From the NCBI GenBank assembly GCA_020249285.1, contig JADCFX010000017.1, positions 1 through 64,000 on the forward strand: 64,000 bases of DNA, in the 5' to 3' direction. Both the position numbers and the translations under genes were made by a program. Shown one piece after another: positions 33,796 to 43,019 of the stretch. Within the stretch, counting starts at the first letter, position 1. Each line of letters opens with the position of its first letter. Below the pieces are notes generated by a model, which ran no database searches, was not told where the DNA came from, and saw only the letters and a list, made by a program, of their open reading frames with translations. Source of the stretch: Roseomonas sp. Lineage in GTDB: Bacteria > Pseudomonadota > Alphaproteobacteria > Acetobacterales > Acetobacteraceae.

Positions 33796-35765
33796 GCAAT
33801 TTGCTCCTGCTTCACGGGCTGCATTCCAAGCGCTAAGCCGACCATCGAGGCATCACGCAATACGGAGAGAAAATCGCCGGGCTGATTGGCATCACCCACC
33901 ACAGTGAAGGGAATGCCGCTTGCTTCCACCGCCGGCAGTGCATCCAGATTGGGCAGTGCGCCGATGGCAGCGATCACATGTCTCACGCCGACAATCTCGC
34001 GCGCCGTGCCATCTTCGGTGAAATGCAGCACATCGCCAGCCAGCCGCGCATCGCGCACCTTGGTATGGAAGCTGGTGCCGACTTCGCGCAGCCTGATCAT
34101 CTGATCGGTGCGGTTATTGCGCGCCATGGCGGGCGCGATGGTGGGCAGGGCTTCAAGGATTGAGATGCGGCAGCCGCGCTGGACCAGTACATCCGCCACT
34201 TCAAGCCCGACAATGCCACCACCAATCACCGCAACCTGCGCGCCATCCGGCACCAATGCGGGATTCGCGATCACATCCCAGGCTTGCAGCGGCACGGCAC
34301 CGGGCAGCGTCAACGGGCGCGGCTTGGCACCGGTGGCCACCACCACATGATCCGGCGCGAAAGCCCTGATGGCAGCGGAGCCTGCGGTCACGCCATAACG
34401 CACCGGCACGCCAAGCGCCTGCACCTGATCCCAACGCCAGGACCAGGCAGGGCGCACTTCTTCCTTATCCGGCGCGGCCACGGCCAGATGAATTTGCCCG
34501 CCCGCGCGCGCTGCCTTTTCCCAAATTTCCACCTGATGCCCGCGCGCTGCTGCCAGCCGCGCAACCTCTGCCCCCGCCAAGCCCGCCCCCAAAATCAAGA
34601 CGCGCTGCTTCACAGGCGCGGGCGCGAAAGGCCCATCAATGAATTCTGGCGCTTCCAATTCCGTGCCCAGCATGGGGTTCACCACGCAGGCGACATCGCG
34701 TTCCAGAGTCAGACGCTCAAAACACACATTGCAGGAAATGCAGCCACGTATGGCAACCTTGCTTTCACCAAAGGCCTTGCGTGGCCAATGCGCATCAGCC
34801 GTCAGCGCGCGGCCCAGCGAGACATAATCCGCCGCGCCGGAGGCCAAAACCGCTTCCGCATCTTCTGGTGACAAGATGCGCCCCGCGATAATGGTCGGGA
34901 TCGTAACCGCATCCGTGATCGGCCTGGCGTGCGGTTCCAGCGTGCGGCGCGGCATGGAAGGCGGCTGGATGCAAAAGCGTGACAAAGCCGGGCTTTCATT
35001 CGTGCCACCCGAGAGATCAAGCGCGTTCACCCCCGCCGCTTCCAATAGCTTCGCGAGTTCGACCATTTCCTCAACCGGGTAGCCATCATCGCAATATTCG
35101 GTGCAGGAAATCCGCACCCAAAGCGGGAAATCCGGCAGCGCATCCCGCAGCCGATGCACGGTTTCCAACAGCAAGCGCGCGCGGTTCTCGAGCGTCCCGC
35201 CATAGCGATCTGTACGCTTATTGATCCGCGGCGTCAGGAATTGATGAAACAAATACCCATTGGCAGCGTGCAATTCCACCGCATCATAACCCGCCTGCCA
35301 CAAGCGCCTGGCGGCGGCCACAAAATCCTTCTGGATTTCGGTGATTTCCGCTTGTTCCAGCGGGCGTACTTCATCACCCGTATTCGGATTGCGCCAGGGC
35401 GAAGGGCCGACGGGTTCCATATTCAGCACCATCCGGCGCAGCAGCGCGCCGCGGTGATTGATCTGCCCCACCGTCACGCAATCATGTCGCTTGATCCCTT
35501 CCACAAGCCGCGCCAGGCCGGGGATGAAGCGGTCATGATAAATCCAAAGTGAATTATTATGCGCGCGCCCACCCGCACTTACCGCCATGGCTTCCGTCAC
35601 GATGGCGGCAACCCCACCCTTGGCGCGTTCTTCGTAATAGGCGCGGTCGCGTTCAGTTGAGAGCCCATCGCTGGTGCTGAAATTCGTGCCCATCGGCGCC
35701 ATGATGAGCCGGTTTTTCATCCGGAGCGGCCCAATCCGCCCCGGCTGTTGCATCAGCAAGGTCAT
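33792..35765 (-). CDS. Old Yellow Enzyme-type FMN/4Fe-4S/FAD reductase (FadH-like)
   Basis: A 657-residue multidomain flavoenzyme. Residues 1-350 form an OYE-type TIM barrel (LRMKNRLIMAPMGTNF, GYDAVELHAANGYLFHQFL). A 4Fe-4S site follows in CISCNVC with a later Cys in VACVVNP. The C-terminal half has two dinucleotide-binding motifs, ILGAGLAGAEVARLAA and VIGGGIVGLEVADVL. This is the arrangement of 2,4-dienoyl-CoA reductase and trimethylamine dehydrogenase relatives. It would reduce an enone or dienoyl substrate with NAD(P)H. Substrate unknown; position in a catabolic operon suggests an unsaturated ring or CoA thioester intermediate. Confidence 0.87.
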   Translation of the reverse strand: MTLLMQQPGRIGPLRMKNRLIMAPMGTNFSTSDGLSTERDRAYYEERAKGGVAAIVTEAMAVSAGGRAHNNSLWIYHDRFIPGLARLVEGIKRHDCVTVGQINHRGALLRRMVLNMEPVGPSPWRNPNTGDEVRPLEQAEITEIQKDFVAAARRLWQAGYDAVELHAANGYLFHQFLTPRINKRTDRYGGTLENRARLLLETVHRLRDALPDFPLWVRISCTEYCDDGYPVEEMVELAKLLEAAGVNALDLSGGTNESPALSRFCIQPPSMPRRTLEPHARPITDAVTIPTIIAGRILSPEDAEAVLASGAADYVSLGRALTADAHWPRKAFGESKVAIRGCISCNVCFERLTLERDVACVVNPMLGTELEAPEFIDGPFAPAPVKQRVLILGAGLAGAEVARLAAARGHQVEIWEKAARAGGQIHLAVAAPDKEEVRPAWSWRWDQVQALGVPVRYGVTAGSAAIRAFAPDHVVVATGAKPRPLTLPGAVPLQAWDVIANPALVPDGAQVAVIGGGIVGLEVADVLVQRGCRISILEALPTIAPAMARNNRTDQMIRLREVGTSFHTKVRDARLAGDVLHFTEDGTAREIVGVRHVIAAIGALPNLDALPAVEASGIPFTVVGDANQPGDFLSVLRDASMVGLALGMQPVKQEQIA

Positions 35766-35771
35766 CGGCTG

Positions 35772-36707
35772 TTACTGCGCCTTATCCGCATCCAAAACCG
35801 CTTGCACAGCTGCCGGATCGCATTTGATCTGCACGCCCGCGCGTTCCAATTGCAGCTTCATGGGCACGCGACTATCCAGATTTTCCCAACCGCGGTTCAG
35901 CGCCTCATTCATTTCTTCCAGCGCCAGATTGCAGAAGCGCATCGGCACATTCAATTCGCGGCCCATGGTCACTGCCAGTGTCACATCCTTATGCGCCAGC
36001 TTCAGCGCAAAGGCGGGCGGGTCATATTTATCCACCAGGAATTGATCCGTGATGCGATCAAAAGTGCGCTTGCGCCCAAGCGCGCCCTGGCGCACGGCCT
36101 TCCAGAGATCGAGCGGGTCCATCCCCGCCTTCACACCCATGGAAAACACTTCGGCCATGGCGGTTTGAATCGCGTAGCCGGCCATGTTGTGCACAAGCTT
36201 GGCAACAGTCGCGGTGCCGATCGGGCCGATATAGGCGGCCTGGTCACCAAAAGCGTCCAGCACCTTTTTGTACTTGTCGAAAACTTCCTTGTCGCCACCA
36301 ACCCAGATGGCCAACTTGCCGGTCTCCGCACCCTTTGGCCCGCCGCTGACGGGCGCGTCAAAACCATAAGCGCCCTTGATCGCGAGTGCTTCCGCCATGC
36401 GCTTCATCAGCGCTTGGGAGTTTGTGGAAAGGTCGAAATAGGCCGCGCCTTTTTGCACGCCGGCCAGAATGCCTTCGGGGCCGAAAATCACTGGCTCCAC
36501 TTCCTTGGGGCCAGGTAGGGACGTGAAAATCACCTCGCATTGCTCGGCCACCGCTTTGGGCGTTTCCGCCCAGGTGGCGCCGGCGGCAAGCCGATTGGCG
36601 CCGGCTTCGCGGCGGATGTCATGCACCACCAGTTGATAGCCGGCCTTCTGCAGATTGGCGGCCATGAAGGCACCCATGGTGCCAAGGCCGATGAAACCGA
36701 TTTTCAT
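35772..36707 (-). CDS. 3-hydroxyisobutyrate dehydrogenase-family NAD(P) oxidoreductase
   Basis: A 311-residue beta-hydroxyacid dehydrogenase. The N-terminal Rossmann motif is IGFIGLGTMGAFMAANL, followed by TSLPGPKEVE, the substrate-binding DAPVSGGPKGAETG and the catalytic-lysine segment AKLVHNMAGY. It oxidises a small hydroxyacid or reduces a semialdehyde such as tartronate semialdehyde. Gaps of 4 and 6 bases to its neighbours show it belongs to the same operon as the OYE-type reductase. Confidence 0.87.
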   Translation of the reverse strand: MKIGFIGLGTMGAFMAANLQKAGYQLVVHDIRREAGANRLAAGATWAETPKAVAEQCEVIFTSLPGPKEVEPVIFGPEGILAGVQKGAAYFDLSTNSQALMKRMAEALAIKGAYGFDAPVSGGPKGAETGKLAIWVGGDKEVFDKYKKVLDAFGDQAAYIGPIGTATVAKLVHNMAGYAIQTAMAEVFSMGVKAGMDPLDLWKAVRQGALGRKRTFDRITDQFLVDKYDPPAFALKLAHKDVTLAVTMGRELNVPMRFCNLALEEMNEALNRGWENLDSRVPMKLQLERAGVQIKCDPAAVQAVLDADKAQ

Positions 36708-36711
36708 CGCT

Positions 36712-37050
36712 TCAGCCTTTCTTCACCTGATCCTGCGCTTCAAACACATCCACGGCCACATGCGCTGCCGTCATGGCGGAAGGCCAGCCGGAATACATGG
36801 AAAGATGCGTGATGATTTCGGAAATTTCCTCACGCGAAAGCCCATTGGTCAGACCGCGGCCGATATGGCTGTTCAACTGATCCTGCCAGCCGAGTGCCAC
36901 AAGTGCTGCAATCGTCACCATGGAACGGTCGCGCTTATTGAGCTGTGGGCGTTCCCAAACATCGCCATAAACATATTGGTGGGTCATCTCCACCAGCTTC
37001 GGGAAATCGGGGTTGATGCGGTCGCGGCGCGCGGAAGGCGGGGCTGCCAT
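36712..37050 (-). CDS. Carboxymuconolactone decarboxylase family protein
   Basis: A 112-residue all-helical protein of the CMD family (AhpD-like fold). Blocks WERPQLNKRDRSMVTIAALVALG, LNSHIGRGLTNGL and EEISEIITHLSMYSGWP match the 4-carboxymuconolactone decarboxylase branch, and there is no CXXC pair, so it is not a peroxidase-type AhpD. First gene of the six-gene minus-strand operon; GAGGAGA precedes the ATG at 37050. The exact reaction is unknown. Confidence 0.85.
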   Translation of the reverse strand: MAAPPSARRDRINPDFPKLVEMTHQYVYGDVWERPQLNKRDRSMVTIAALVALGWQDQLNSHIGRGLTNGLSREEISEIITHLSMYSGWPSAMTAAHVAVDVFEAQDQVKKG

Positions 37051-37199
37051 GGGAAGTCTCCTCATTCGGTGTCGCACAGCACCAGCAGAGGCATGTCACA
37101 CACGGCCCGGCGCTTACCGCGCCCAAGGCCAGACCTTCCCCCACTTCTTCTGTGTTGAGACTATCCTGCGACCAGTCGCGCCGCGCCGCAAGCGGGCTT

Positions 37200-37694
37200 T
37201 CAGCCGCCCATGACGTTGCGTCGGGCAAGCTCAAGTGCCGCCGCCACCGTTGCCGCGCGCACCGCAGCGCGATCACCTGGGAAGATATGGCGTTCCACCA
37301 TCGTCGCCGCGCCTTCGCCTGCGCAGCCAATGAATACCAGCCCCACCGGCTTGCCTGGCGTGGCGCCACCTGGCCCTGCAATGCCCGTGCAGGAAAGAGC
37401 CATCGATACTCCCGCACGCTCCCGCGCCCCTTCCGCCATTTCGCGCGCCACTTCCGCGCTAACAGCGCCGTGCTGCGTCAGGCTTTCCGCGCGCACGCCG
37501 ACCATCTTCTGCTTCGCATCATTGGAATAGGTCACGAAGCCCGCCATGACGACGGAAGATGATCCCGCAATCGCGGTCAGTGCGGCCGCGATCAACCCGC
37601 CCGTGCAGGATTCCGCCGTTGCCAGCGTCATCCCCTTGGTATCCATCAGCGCCAGCAAGTCGCGCGCCTGATCAAGTGTGGCTTCTGGCAGCAT
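37200..37694 (-). CDS. pncC: CinA C-terminal-domain protein, NMN deamidase
   Basis: A 164-residue PncC-type amidohydrolase corresponding to the CinA C-terminal domain alone. Typical blocks are TLATAESCTGGLIAAALTAIAGSS, GFVTYSNDAKQKMVGV and the later CTGIAGPGGATPGKPVG. It hydrolyses nicotinamide mononucleotide to nicotinate mononucleotide in NAD recycling. It lies three bases downstream of pgpA, an arrangement frequently seen in alphaproteobacteria. Confidence 0.9.
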   Translation of the reverse strand: MLPEATLDQARDLLALMDTKGMTLATAESCTGGLIAAALTAIAGSSSVVMAGFVTYSNDAKQKMVGVRAESLTQHGAVSAEVAREMAEGARERAGVSMALSCTGIAGPGGATPGKPVGLVFIGCAGEGAATMVERHIFPGDRAAVRAATVAAALELARRNVMGG

Positions 37695-37697
37695 GGG

Positions 37698-38147
37698 TCA
37701 GATCACTCCCGGCAATAAGGGGCGCGCCAGCATCAGCGCCGCCGCCACCAAAGCACCCGCGACAATATCATCCAGCATGACACCAATGGCGCCCTTCTGC
37801 TGATCAGCCCAGGATATCGGCCAGGGCTTGAAGATATCGAAAACCCGAAACAGCCCGAAAGCGATCAGCACGCCCCAAAGGCTGGCATCCACACTTAAGC
37901 CCGCGAGCGCCAGCAACATGCCAGCGGCTTCATCCACCACAATCCAACCGGGATCTTGATCAGGCGTGTCGCGCAGCACTTCGCGCACGGCGTAAAGGCC
38001 GATCATCGTGATCAGCAAGGCGAGTAGCAAAGCAGCAACCGGCCCCAGCAAGACCAGCGGTAAAACCACCAAGGACCCCCAAGTACCAGGCGCTGGTTTC
38101 AGCCGGCCAATGCCGCCCATCGTCGCAACCAGTACGGGCAGATTCAT
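37698..38147 (-). CDS. pgpA: Phosphatidylglycerophosphatase A
   Basis: A 149-residue membrane phosphatase. It carries the family motif KPAPGTWGSLVVLPLVL near the N-terminus, DPGWIVVDEAAGMLLAL in the middle and a C-terminal ADQQKGAIGVMLDDIVAG segment with the acidic metal-binding residues. It removes phosphate from phosphatidylglycerophosphate, the product of PgsA (also in the window). The ATG at 38147 lies four bases after the lytic transglycosylase stop. Confidence 0.9.
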   Translation of the reverse strand: MNLPVLVATMGGIGRLKPAPGTWGSLVVLPLVLLGPVAALLLALLITMIGLYAVREVLRDTPDQDPGWIVVDEAAGMLLALAGLSVDASLWGVLIAFGLFRVFDIFKPWPISWADQQKGAIGVMLDDIVAGALVAAALMLARPLLPGVI

Positions 38148-38151
38148 GCGC

Positions 38152-40236
38152 TCACTTCGCGCTGGCAAGCCAGCTTGCCATGGGGTGCGGCGCATTGGCC
38201 GGCGGGTTCTGGCGCGCGCGATAAATCACTGCCCCTTCCACAATGCGCTGCACGTAATTGCGTGTCTCGGCAAAGGGTATCATTTCCATCCAATCGAGCA
38301 AATCGCGTTCACCCCGCAGCGGATTGCCATAGGTGACAAGCCATTCATCCACGCGCCGCGGTCCGGCATTATAGGCGCCCGCCGCCATCACCAGGGAGCC
38401 TTCAAAGCGCCCGAGCATTTCATCCAGATAGGCAGCACCCAGCTTGATATTTGCCTGCGGATCGGCGGTCAGCATTTCCACGCGGAAATTCATGCCAAGC
38501 CGGCGCGCGACAAGCTGCGCGGTGGAAGGCAGCAATTGCATCAACCCGCGCGCATTGGCACTGCTGACCGCTTCCGTATCGAAATTGCTTTCTTGCCGCG
38601 TGACCGAGAAAATAAATGCCGGCTCTGGTGAGCTCACAGGCACGCGGAAGGGCGTTGGCCAGCCTTCCGGCAAAAGCATATCGCCTTCTATCGCCGCCCC
38701 TCGTGCCACCCATACGGCGTGGTCTGGTCGGCCAATGTGATTGGCCAGCCGCACCGTCAGCAACCTGTCCTGCGCATCGGCCGAAACCGCCCGCAGGCGC
38801 AGCAGAAATGCACGGGTGCGGCGCGTATCGCCAAGCTCTGCCAGGGTGGTCACAACGCGCGCCAATTCGCGTTGCGAGAATTCATGTGCGCGCCTTTGAT
38901 CAATTGGTGGCGTTTGCAACGCGCGCAGGCGCTGATCCAACGCTTCCTGACTTTCACCCATGGTCAGCGCCGCGAGCTGACCATAAAACGCGGTCGGCAA
39001 TTGCGCGGCGGCCACATAGCGTTCCCGCGCGGCGGCCTGCGCACCACGCGCCGCCAGCGCCCGGCCTTCCCAATAAAAGGCGCGCGCGCGGGAAATGACA
39101 GAACGCGTGCCAAGCGCCAGGGCAACAAAATGCCGTTGCGCCATAACAGGATCATTCAAAAACCGCAGCGCGATGAAGCCAGCCAGGAATTCAGCTTCCA
39201 GGCGCCCTTCGCTGCCCATGGGCTGGCCGTGAAAAGCCGCGATGCGGTGTGCATCCTTGGGATTGTTGAGCCGCAAAAGCTTGCGCGCCAGGATTTGCCG
39301 TTCCGCCCAAACCGCGCGCGCGATTTCGGGGTCCATATTCGCCTGGAAGGGTTCCGCAACAATCCAGCTTGCGACCGCATCGGCATCCTGATCACGCCGG
39401 CGCAGCAATCGCGCCCTTTCATATGCCCAACCAAGATCAAGTGGGCGGAGGGCAACTTGGTTTATTCCAGGCTCTCCGGCCAAGGCCATCCGTATTTGGC
39501 CTGAACCACGCGGCACACCGCTCATGCGATCCAGGGCGCGCTGCGCGCCTTGCATATCGCGCGCGAAAAACAGCCGGTCAAAGCGTTTCGAATGATCTTC
39601 CGAATTCAGTAACCGACCGAATTGCGCCATGATGGCAGCTTCCGCCGCGGCATCGCCAGGCGCTTCCACCCAAGCGCGGCGGAGTGTCTGTTGGGCGCCT
39701 GCTTCCCCTTCCGAATTCCCGCCAGCCTCATTGGAAGGGCGTGCTGCACCGCCTGGGGCATTGTCCGGGCCGCGCCGCATCATATCCAGGAAATTACCAG
39801 GTTGCGCTTGGGGTCGCGCCCCGCGCGTTAGAGCCTCTGCATGGCGGAGCGCAGCAGAAAGGCTGCGCGGCGGGAAGGTGCTGAAATGCGCAAGCACCAG
39901 CGCATCATCTGCCGGGCCGCCGAAAGCGGCCTCTGCCCGGCGCGCGATGGTATCCACCAAGGGCCAATCGGGATTGTCACGCAAAAAGCCGACAAGTTCA
40001 GCCGCCGTTGCGGGCGCGGTTCGATGGGTGAGGCGCATCCACAGCACAATCTTCCCGACCAAAGGATCAGCGGCAGCGGCATAGGTATCTGCTTCCGCCC
40101 AACGCGCGCCATTGGCTGCGGTGATGGCGGCCTTGCCCGCAGTGATGCGTGCAGCTTGGGTTGACGCTGTTTGCGCCGTGGCGGCAGCGGGAAGCAGCAC
40201 AGGAAGACTTAGGAGCAACCGGCGTGGAACCTTCAT
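38152..40236 (-). CDS. Soluble lytic murein transglycosylase
   Basis: A 694-residue periplasmic enzyme with signal peptide MKVPRRLLLSLPVLLPAAATAQ. About 500 residues of helical superhelix (TPR-like, Slt70 U/L domains) precede the catalytic SLT domain, where the glutamate sits in VTRQESNFDTEAVSSANARG and the fold markers GLMQLLPSTAQ and AYNAGPRRVDEW follow. It cleaves peptidoglycan glycan strands to 1,6-anhydro products. Complete. It is followed at once by pgpA. A Gly/Asn-rich segment near residue 150-170 looks like a flexible insertion. Confidence 0.9.
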   Translation of the reverse strand: MKVPRRLLLSLPVLLPAAATAQTASTQAARITAGKAAITAANGARWAEADTYAAAADPLVGKIVLWMRLTHRTAPATAAELVGFLRDNPDWPLVDTIARRAEAAFGGPADDALVLAHFSTFPPRSLSAALRHAEALTRGARPQAQPGNFLDMMRRGPDNAPGGAARPSNEAGGNSEGEAGAQQTLRRAWVEAPGDAAAEAAIMAQFGRLLNSEDHSKRFDRLFFARDMQGAQRALDRMSGVPRGSGQIRMALAGEPGINQVALRPLDLGWAYERARLLRRRDQDADAVASWIVAEPFQANMDPEIARAVWAERQILARKLLRLNNPKDAHRIAAFHGQPMGSEGRLEAEFLAGFIALRFLNDPVMAQRHFVALALGTRSVISRARAFYWEGRALAARGAQAAARERYVAAAQLPTAFYGQLAALTMGESQEALDQRLRALQTPPIDQRRAHEFSQRELARVVTTLAELGDTRRTRAFLLRLRAVSADAQDRLLTVRLANHIGRPDHAVWVARGAAIEGDMLLPEGWPTPFRVPVSSPEPAFIFSVTRQESNFDTEAVSSANARGLMQLLPSTAQLVARRLGMNFRVEMLTADPQANIKLGAAYLDEMLGRFEGSLVMAAGAYNAGPRRVDEWLVTYGNPLRGERDLLDWMEMIPFAETRNYVQRIVEGAVIYRARQNPPANAPHPMASWLASAK

Positions 40237-40243
40237 GGCACCA

Positions 40244-40963
40244 CTAGCCCCCCAGCATTACCCGCGCGCCATGGCGCGTTTCAGAAGGCAGGCAAAGCGC
40301 CGCGATCCCGGGTGCGACATCCGCGGGTTGTGGAATGGTGGAAGGGTCCTCGCCCGGCATGGCAGCGGCACGCATTTTAGTGGCGACAATGTCCGGATCA
40401 ACAAGGTTCACGCGCAAAGGCGTGGCCTCAACCTCCTGCGCCCATGTCATTACCAGATGTTCCATGCCCGCCTTGGATGCGCCATACATGCCCCAATAAG
40501 CGCGGGGCCGCAGCACCCGCCCAGTAGTGACAAACACCGCACGCCCCGCATCAGAAGCGCGCAAGGGCGGATCGCAACTGCGGATTAGGCGCCAGCTTGC
40601 GGTCAGGTTCACCGCCATCACTTCCGCCCAATCGCGCGGTTCGATATGCGCAACCGGCGTCAGCTTGTTCAACGTGCCCGCATTATGCACCAGAATGTCA
40701 AGCCTCCCGAAGCGTTCCACAATGGAAGGCCCGATCATGTCTATGTCTTTTTCGGCTTTTTGCAGATCAAAGGGCAGCAAAGTCGCAGGCTTGCCGCCGG
40801 CGCTGCGGATGGCGTCATCTACTTCTTCAAGCCCGCCCTGGGTGCGCGCCACCAGCACGCATTGCGCGCCAAGCTTCGCCAATTCCAGCGCCAGGGACGC
40901 GCCGATGCCGCGTGACGCACCGGTGATCAGCGCAACGCGGCCTTCCAATGCCACCATGCTCAT
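40244..40963 (-). CDS. SDR family oxidoreductase
   Basis: A 239-residue short-chain dehydrogenase with a standard cofactor motif TGASRGIGASLA, the LVHNAGT block and catalytic YGASK. The substrate cannot be told. The ATG at 40963 overlaps the purF stop (ATGA). The purF-SDR pairing is conserved in many alphaproteobacteria, but the physiological link to purine synthesis is unclear. Confidence 0.87.
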   Translation of the reverse strand: MSMVALEGRVALITGASRGIGASLALELAKLGAQCVLVARTQGGLEEVDDAIRSAGGKPATLLPFDLQKAEKDIDMIGPSIVERFGRLDILVHNAGTLNKLTPVAHIEPRDWAEVMAVNLTASWRLIRSCDPPLRASDAGRAVFVTTGRVLRPRAYWGMYGASKAGMEHLVMTWAQEVEATPLRVNLVDPDIVATKMRAAAMPGEDPSTIPQPADVAPGIAALCLPSETRHGARVMLGG

Positions 40964-42420
40964 TGCCCCGCCGGTTGCAGCAGGGAAAGCTGCCGGTCTG
41001 AATTATCCGTCCAATCCGTCAGCGGAATCGCGTAATCGCCAGTGAAGCAGGCATCGCAGAAATGCGGCTTGATGGCGTTGCGCGCGGGCTGCCCCAAAGC
41101 GCGATAAAGCCCATCCAGCGAAATAAAGGCCAGGCTATCAACGCCAATGATGCGCGCCATCTCCGCGATATCATGCTTCGCCGCCATCAGATGCGCGCGT
41201 TCCGGCGTATCAATGCCGTAATAGCAGGAATGCGTGGTGGGCGGGGAGGAGACGCGCATATGCACCTCAGTCGCGCCCGCCTGGCGCACCATTTCAACAA
41301 TCTTGCGGCTAGTGGTGCCGCGCACGATGGAATCATCCACCAGCACCACGCGCTTGCCCTGCAACATGGCGCGATTAGCGCTGTGCTTCAGCTTCACGCC
41401 CAGATTGCGGATCTGATCCGTGGGTTCGATGAAAGTGCGCCCGACATAATGATTACGGATGATGCCAAGTTCAAACGGAATGCCGGCTTCCGACGCATAG
41501 CCCATCGCCGCCGGCACGCCAGAATCCGGCACCGGCACAATCAAATCCGCCGCAACGCCGCTTTCGCGCGCCAATTCTGCCCCGATGCGCTTGCGCGTTT
41601 CATAAACTGGCGTGCCCTCCATGACGCTGTCAGGCCGCGCGAAATAGATATATTCAAAAATGCAGAAACGGCTTTCGGTGCGGCTGAAGGGCTTGATGCT
41701 GCGCAGGCCGTTATCGTCAATCACCACCAATTCGCCCGCTTCGATGTCGCGCACAAATTCCGCGCCCACGATATCCAAAGCGCAGGTCTCAGACGCCAAG
41801 ACCAGCCCACCATTGGCCAGCCGCCCCAAGACAAGCGGGCGCACACCAAGAGGATCACGCGCCCCAATCAACGCCCCATTGTGCAAAGCGACCAGCGAAT
41901 AGGCGCCTTGCACCTGCTTCAGCGCATCAATCAGCCGATCAATCACGGTGGAATAAAGGCTGATCGCGATTAGATGGATGAAAACTTCCGAATCCGTTGT
42001 GCTTTGGAACAGGCAGCCGCGCCGCACCAAGGCGCGCTTCAGCGCAAAGGCATTGGTCAGATTGCCATTATGCGCCACCGCAAAACCGCCAAATTCAAAA
42101 TCCGCATAAAGCGGCTGCACATTGCGCAGCGCCGTTTCGCCCGTAGTCGCATAGCGGTTATGCCCCACCGCATGCGGCCCGCGCAGCGATGCAATAACCT
42201 TGGCTTCCCCAAAATTATCGCCAACCAGGCCAAGCCCCTTATGGGCATGGAATAGCCCGGCCTCATCCAATGTCACAATGCCAGCCGCTTCCTGGCCGCG
42301 ATGCTGCAACGCATGCAGCCCAAGCGCGGTCAGTGCCGCGGCATCGCCACCATTCCACACGCCGAAGACGCCGCATTCCTCATGCGGCTTGTCATCCTCG
42401 AATTCTGCGACACGCTGCAT
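40960..42420 (-). CDS. purF: Amidophosphoribosyltransferase
   Basis: A 486-residue enzyme for the first step of purine synthesis (PRPP plus glutamine to phosphoribosylamine). The start ATG at 42420 precedes a short propeptide; the catalytic cysteine is in EECGVFGVWNG and would become residue 1 after processing. The NTN glutamine site is followed by the PRTase PRPP loop LVDDSIVRGTT. The CXXXC-type cluster region FCDACFTGDY near the C-terminus fits the iron-sulfur type. GAGG lies inside the end of cvpA. The cvpA-purF pairing is classic. Confidence 0.95.
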   Translation of the reverse strand: MQRVAEFEDDKPHEECGVFGVWNGGDAAALTALGLHALQHRGQEAAGIVTLDEAGLFHAHKGLGLVGDNFGEAKVIASLRGPHAVGHNRYATTGETALRNVQPLYADFEFGGFAVAHNGNLTNAFALKRALVRRGCLFQSTTDSEVFIHLIAISLYSTVIDRLIDALKQVQGAYSLVALHNGALIGARDPLGVRPLVLGRLANGGLVLASETCALDIVGAEFVRDIEAGELVVIDDNGLRSIKPFSRTESRFCIFEYIYFARPDSVMEGTPVYETRKRIGAELARESGVAADLIVPVPDSGVPAAMGYASEAGIPFELGIIRNHYVGRTFIEPTDQIRNLGVKLKHSANRAMLQGKRVVLVDDSIVRGTTSRKIVEMVRQAGATEVHMRVSSPPTTHSCYYGIDTPERAHLMAAKHDIAEMARIIGVDSLAFISLDGLYRALGQPARNAIKPHFCDACFTGDYAIPLTDWTDNSDRQLSLLQPAGQ

Positions 42421-42428
42421 GGGCAACC

Positions 42429-42986
42429 TCAATTCCGGCTGCGCGCGGGGGGGCGCAGCAATTCTTCAACAGTGGGCGAGCGTGGCAAGGGTGGTTCATT
42501 CAGGCGCGGGCGATATTCCGCCGGCATGGCTTCAACCAGCATATGGGCACCCTGCGACAGAAGCGGAAGGGACCGCGCTTCCAGCACCGGTTCCGGCCAG
42601 CGATCCCCCGGCAGCAACAAACCCGCGACGATATAGGCGACCACGAGCAGAAAAGCGCCGCGCGCCGCGCCGAACAGCAAGCCAAGCACGCGGTCAATCC
42701 CGCCCAGCGCCGAATCCTGCACGCGATCCGCAACCGCATTGATCATCAACTTGAAGACCACCAGCGCGACAAGGAAAACCACGCCCGCGCCAATCGCTTC
42801 CGCGAGCCAGGGCGGCGTGAAATAGGGGTCAAGAAAGGGCTGAACCTGCTTACGCGCCAGCAGGGCCACCACCGCCGCGCCAACCCACCCCGCCACGCCC
42901 AGCGCTTCGCGCACCAGGCCATGGAAAAAGGCGAGGATAGCCGACAGGGCGATCACCCCCAGCAGAATGATATCAACCCAATTCAT
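42429..42986 (-). CDS. cvpA: CvpA family membrane protein
   Basis: A 185-residue inner-membrane protein with four hydrophobic segments and the family's N-terminal MNWVDIILLGVIALSAILAFFHGLVREAL and GIDRVLGLLFGAARGAFLLV blocks. CvpA homologues are linked to colicin V production and envelope stress in enterics; the molecular role is not settled. Located between radA and purF in the conserved order. The C-terminal tail is proline- and arginine-rich. Confidence 0.88.
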   Translation of the reverse strand: MNWVDIILLGVIALSAILAFFHGLVREALGVAGWVGAAVVALLARKQVQPFLDPYFTPPWLAEAIGAGVVFLVALVVFKLMINAVADRVQDSALGGIDRVLGLLFGAARGAFLLVVAYIVAGLLLPGDRWPEPVLEARSLPLLSQGAHMLVEAMPAEYRPRLNEPPLPRSPTVEELLRPPARSRN

Positions 42987-43019
42987 CGGTCGTCCCTATA
43001 GCCCTCGTGGACAGGCGCG

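Noticed and set aside
36712..37050. AhpD-type peroxidase for the CMD-family protein
   Set aside because: The CXXC pair needed for peroxidase activity is missing.
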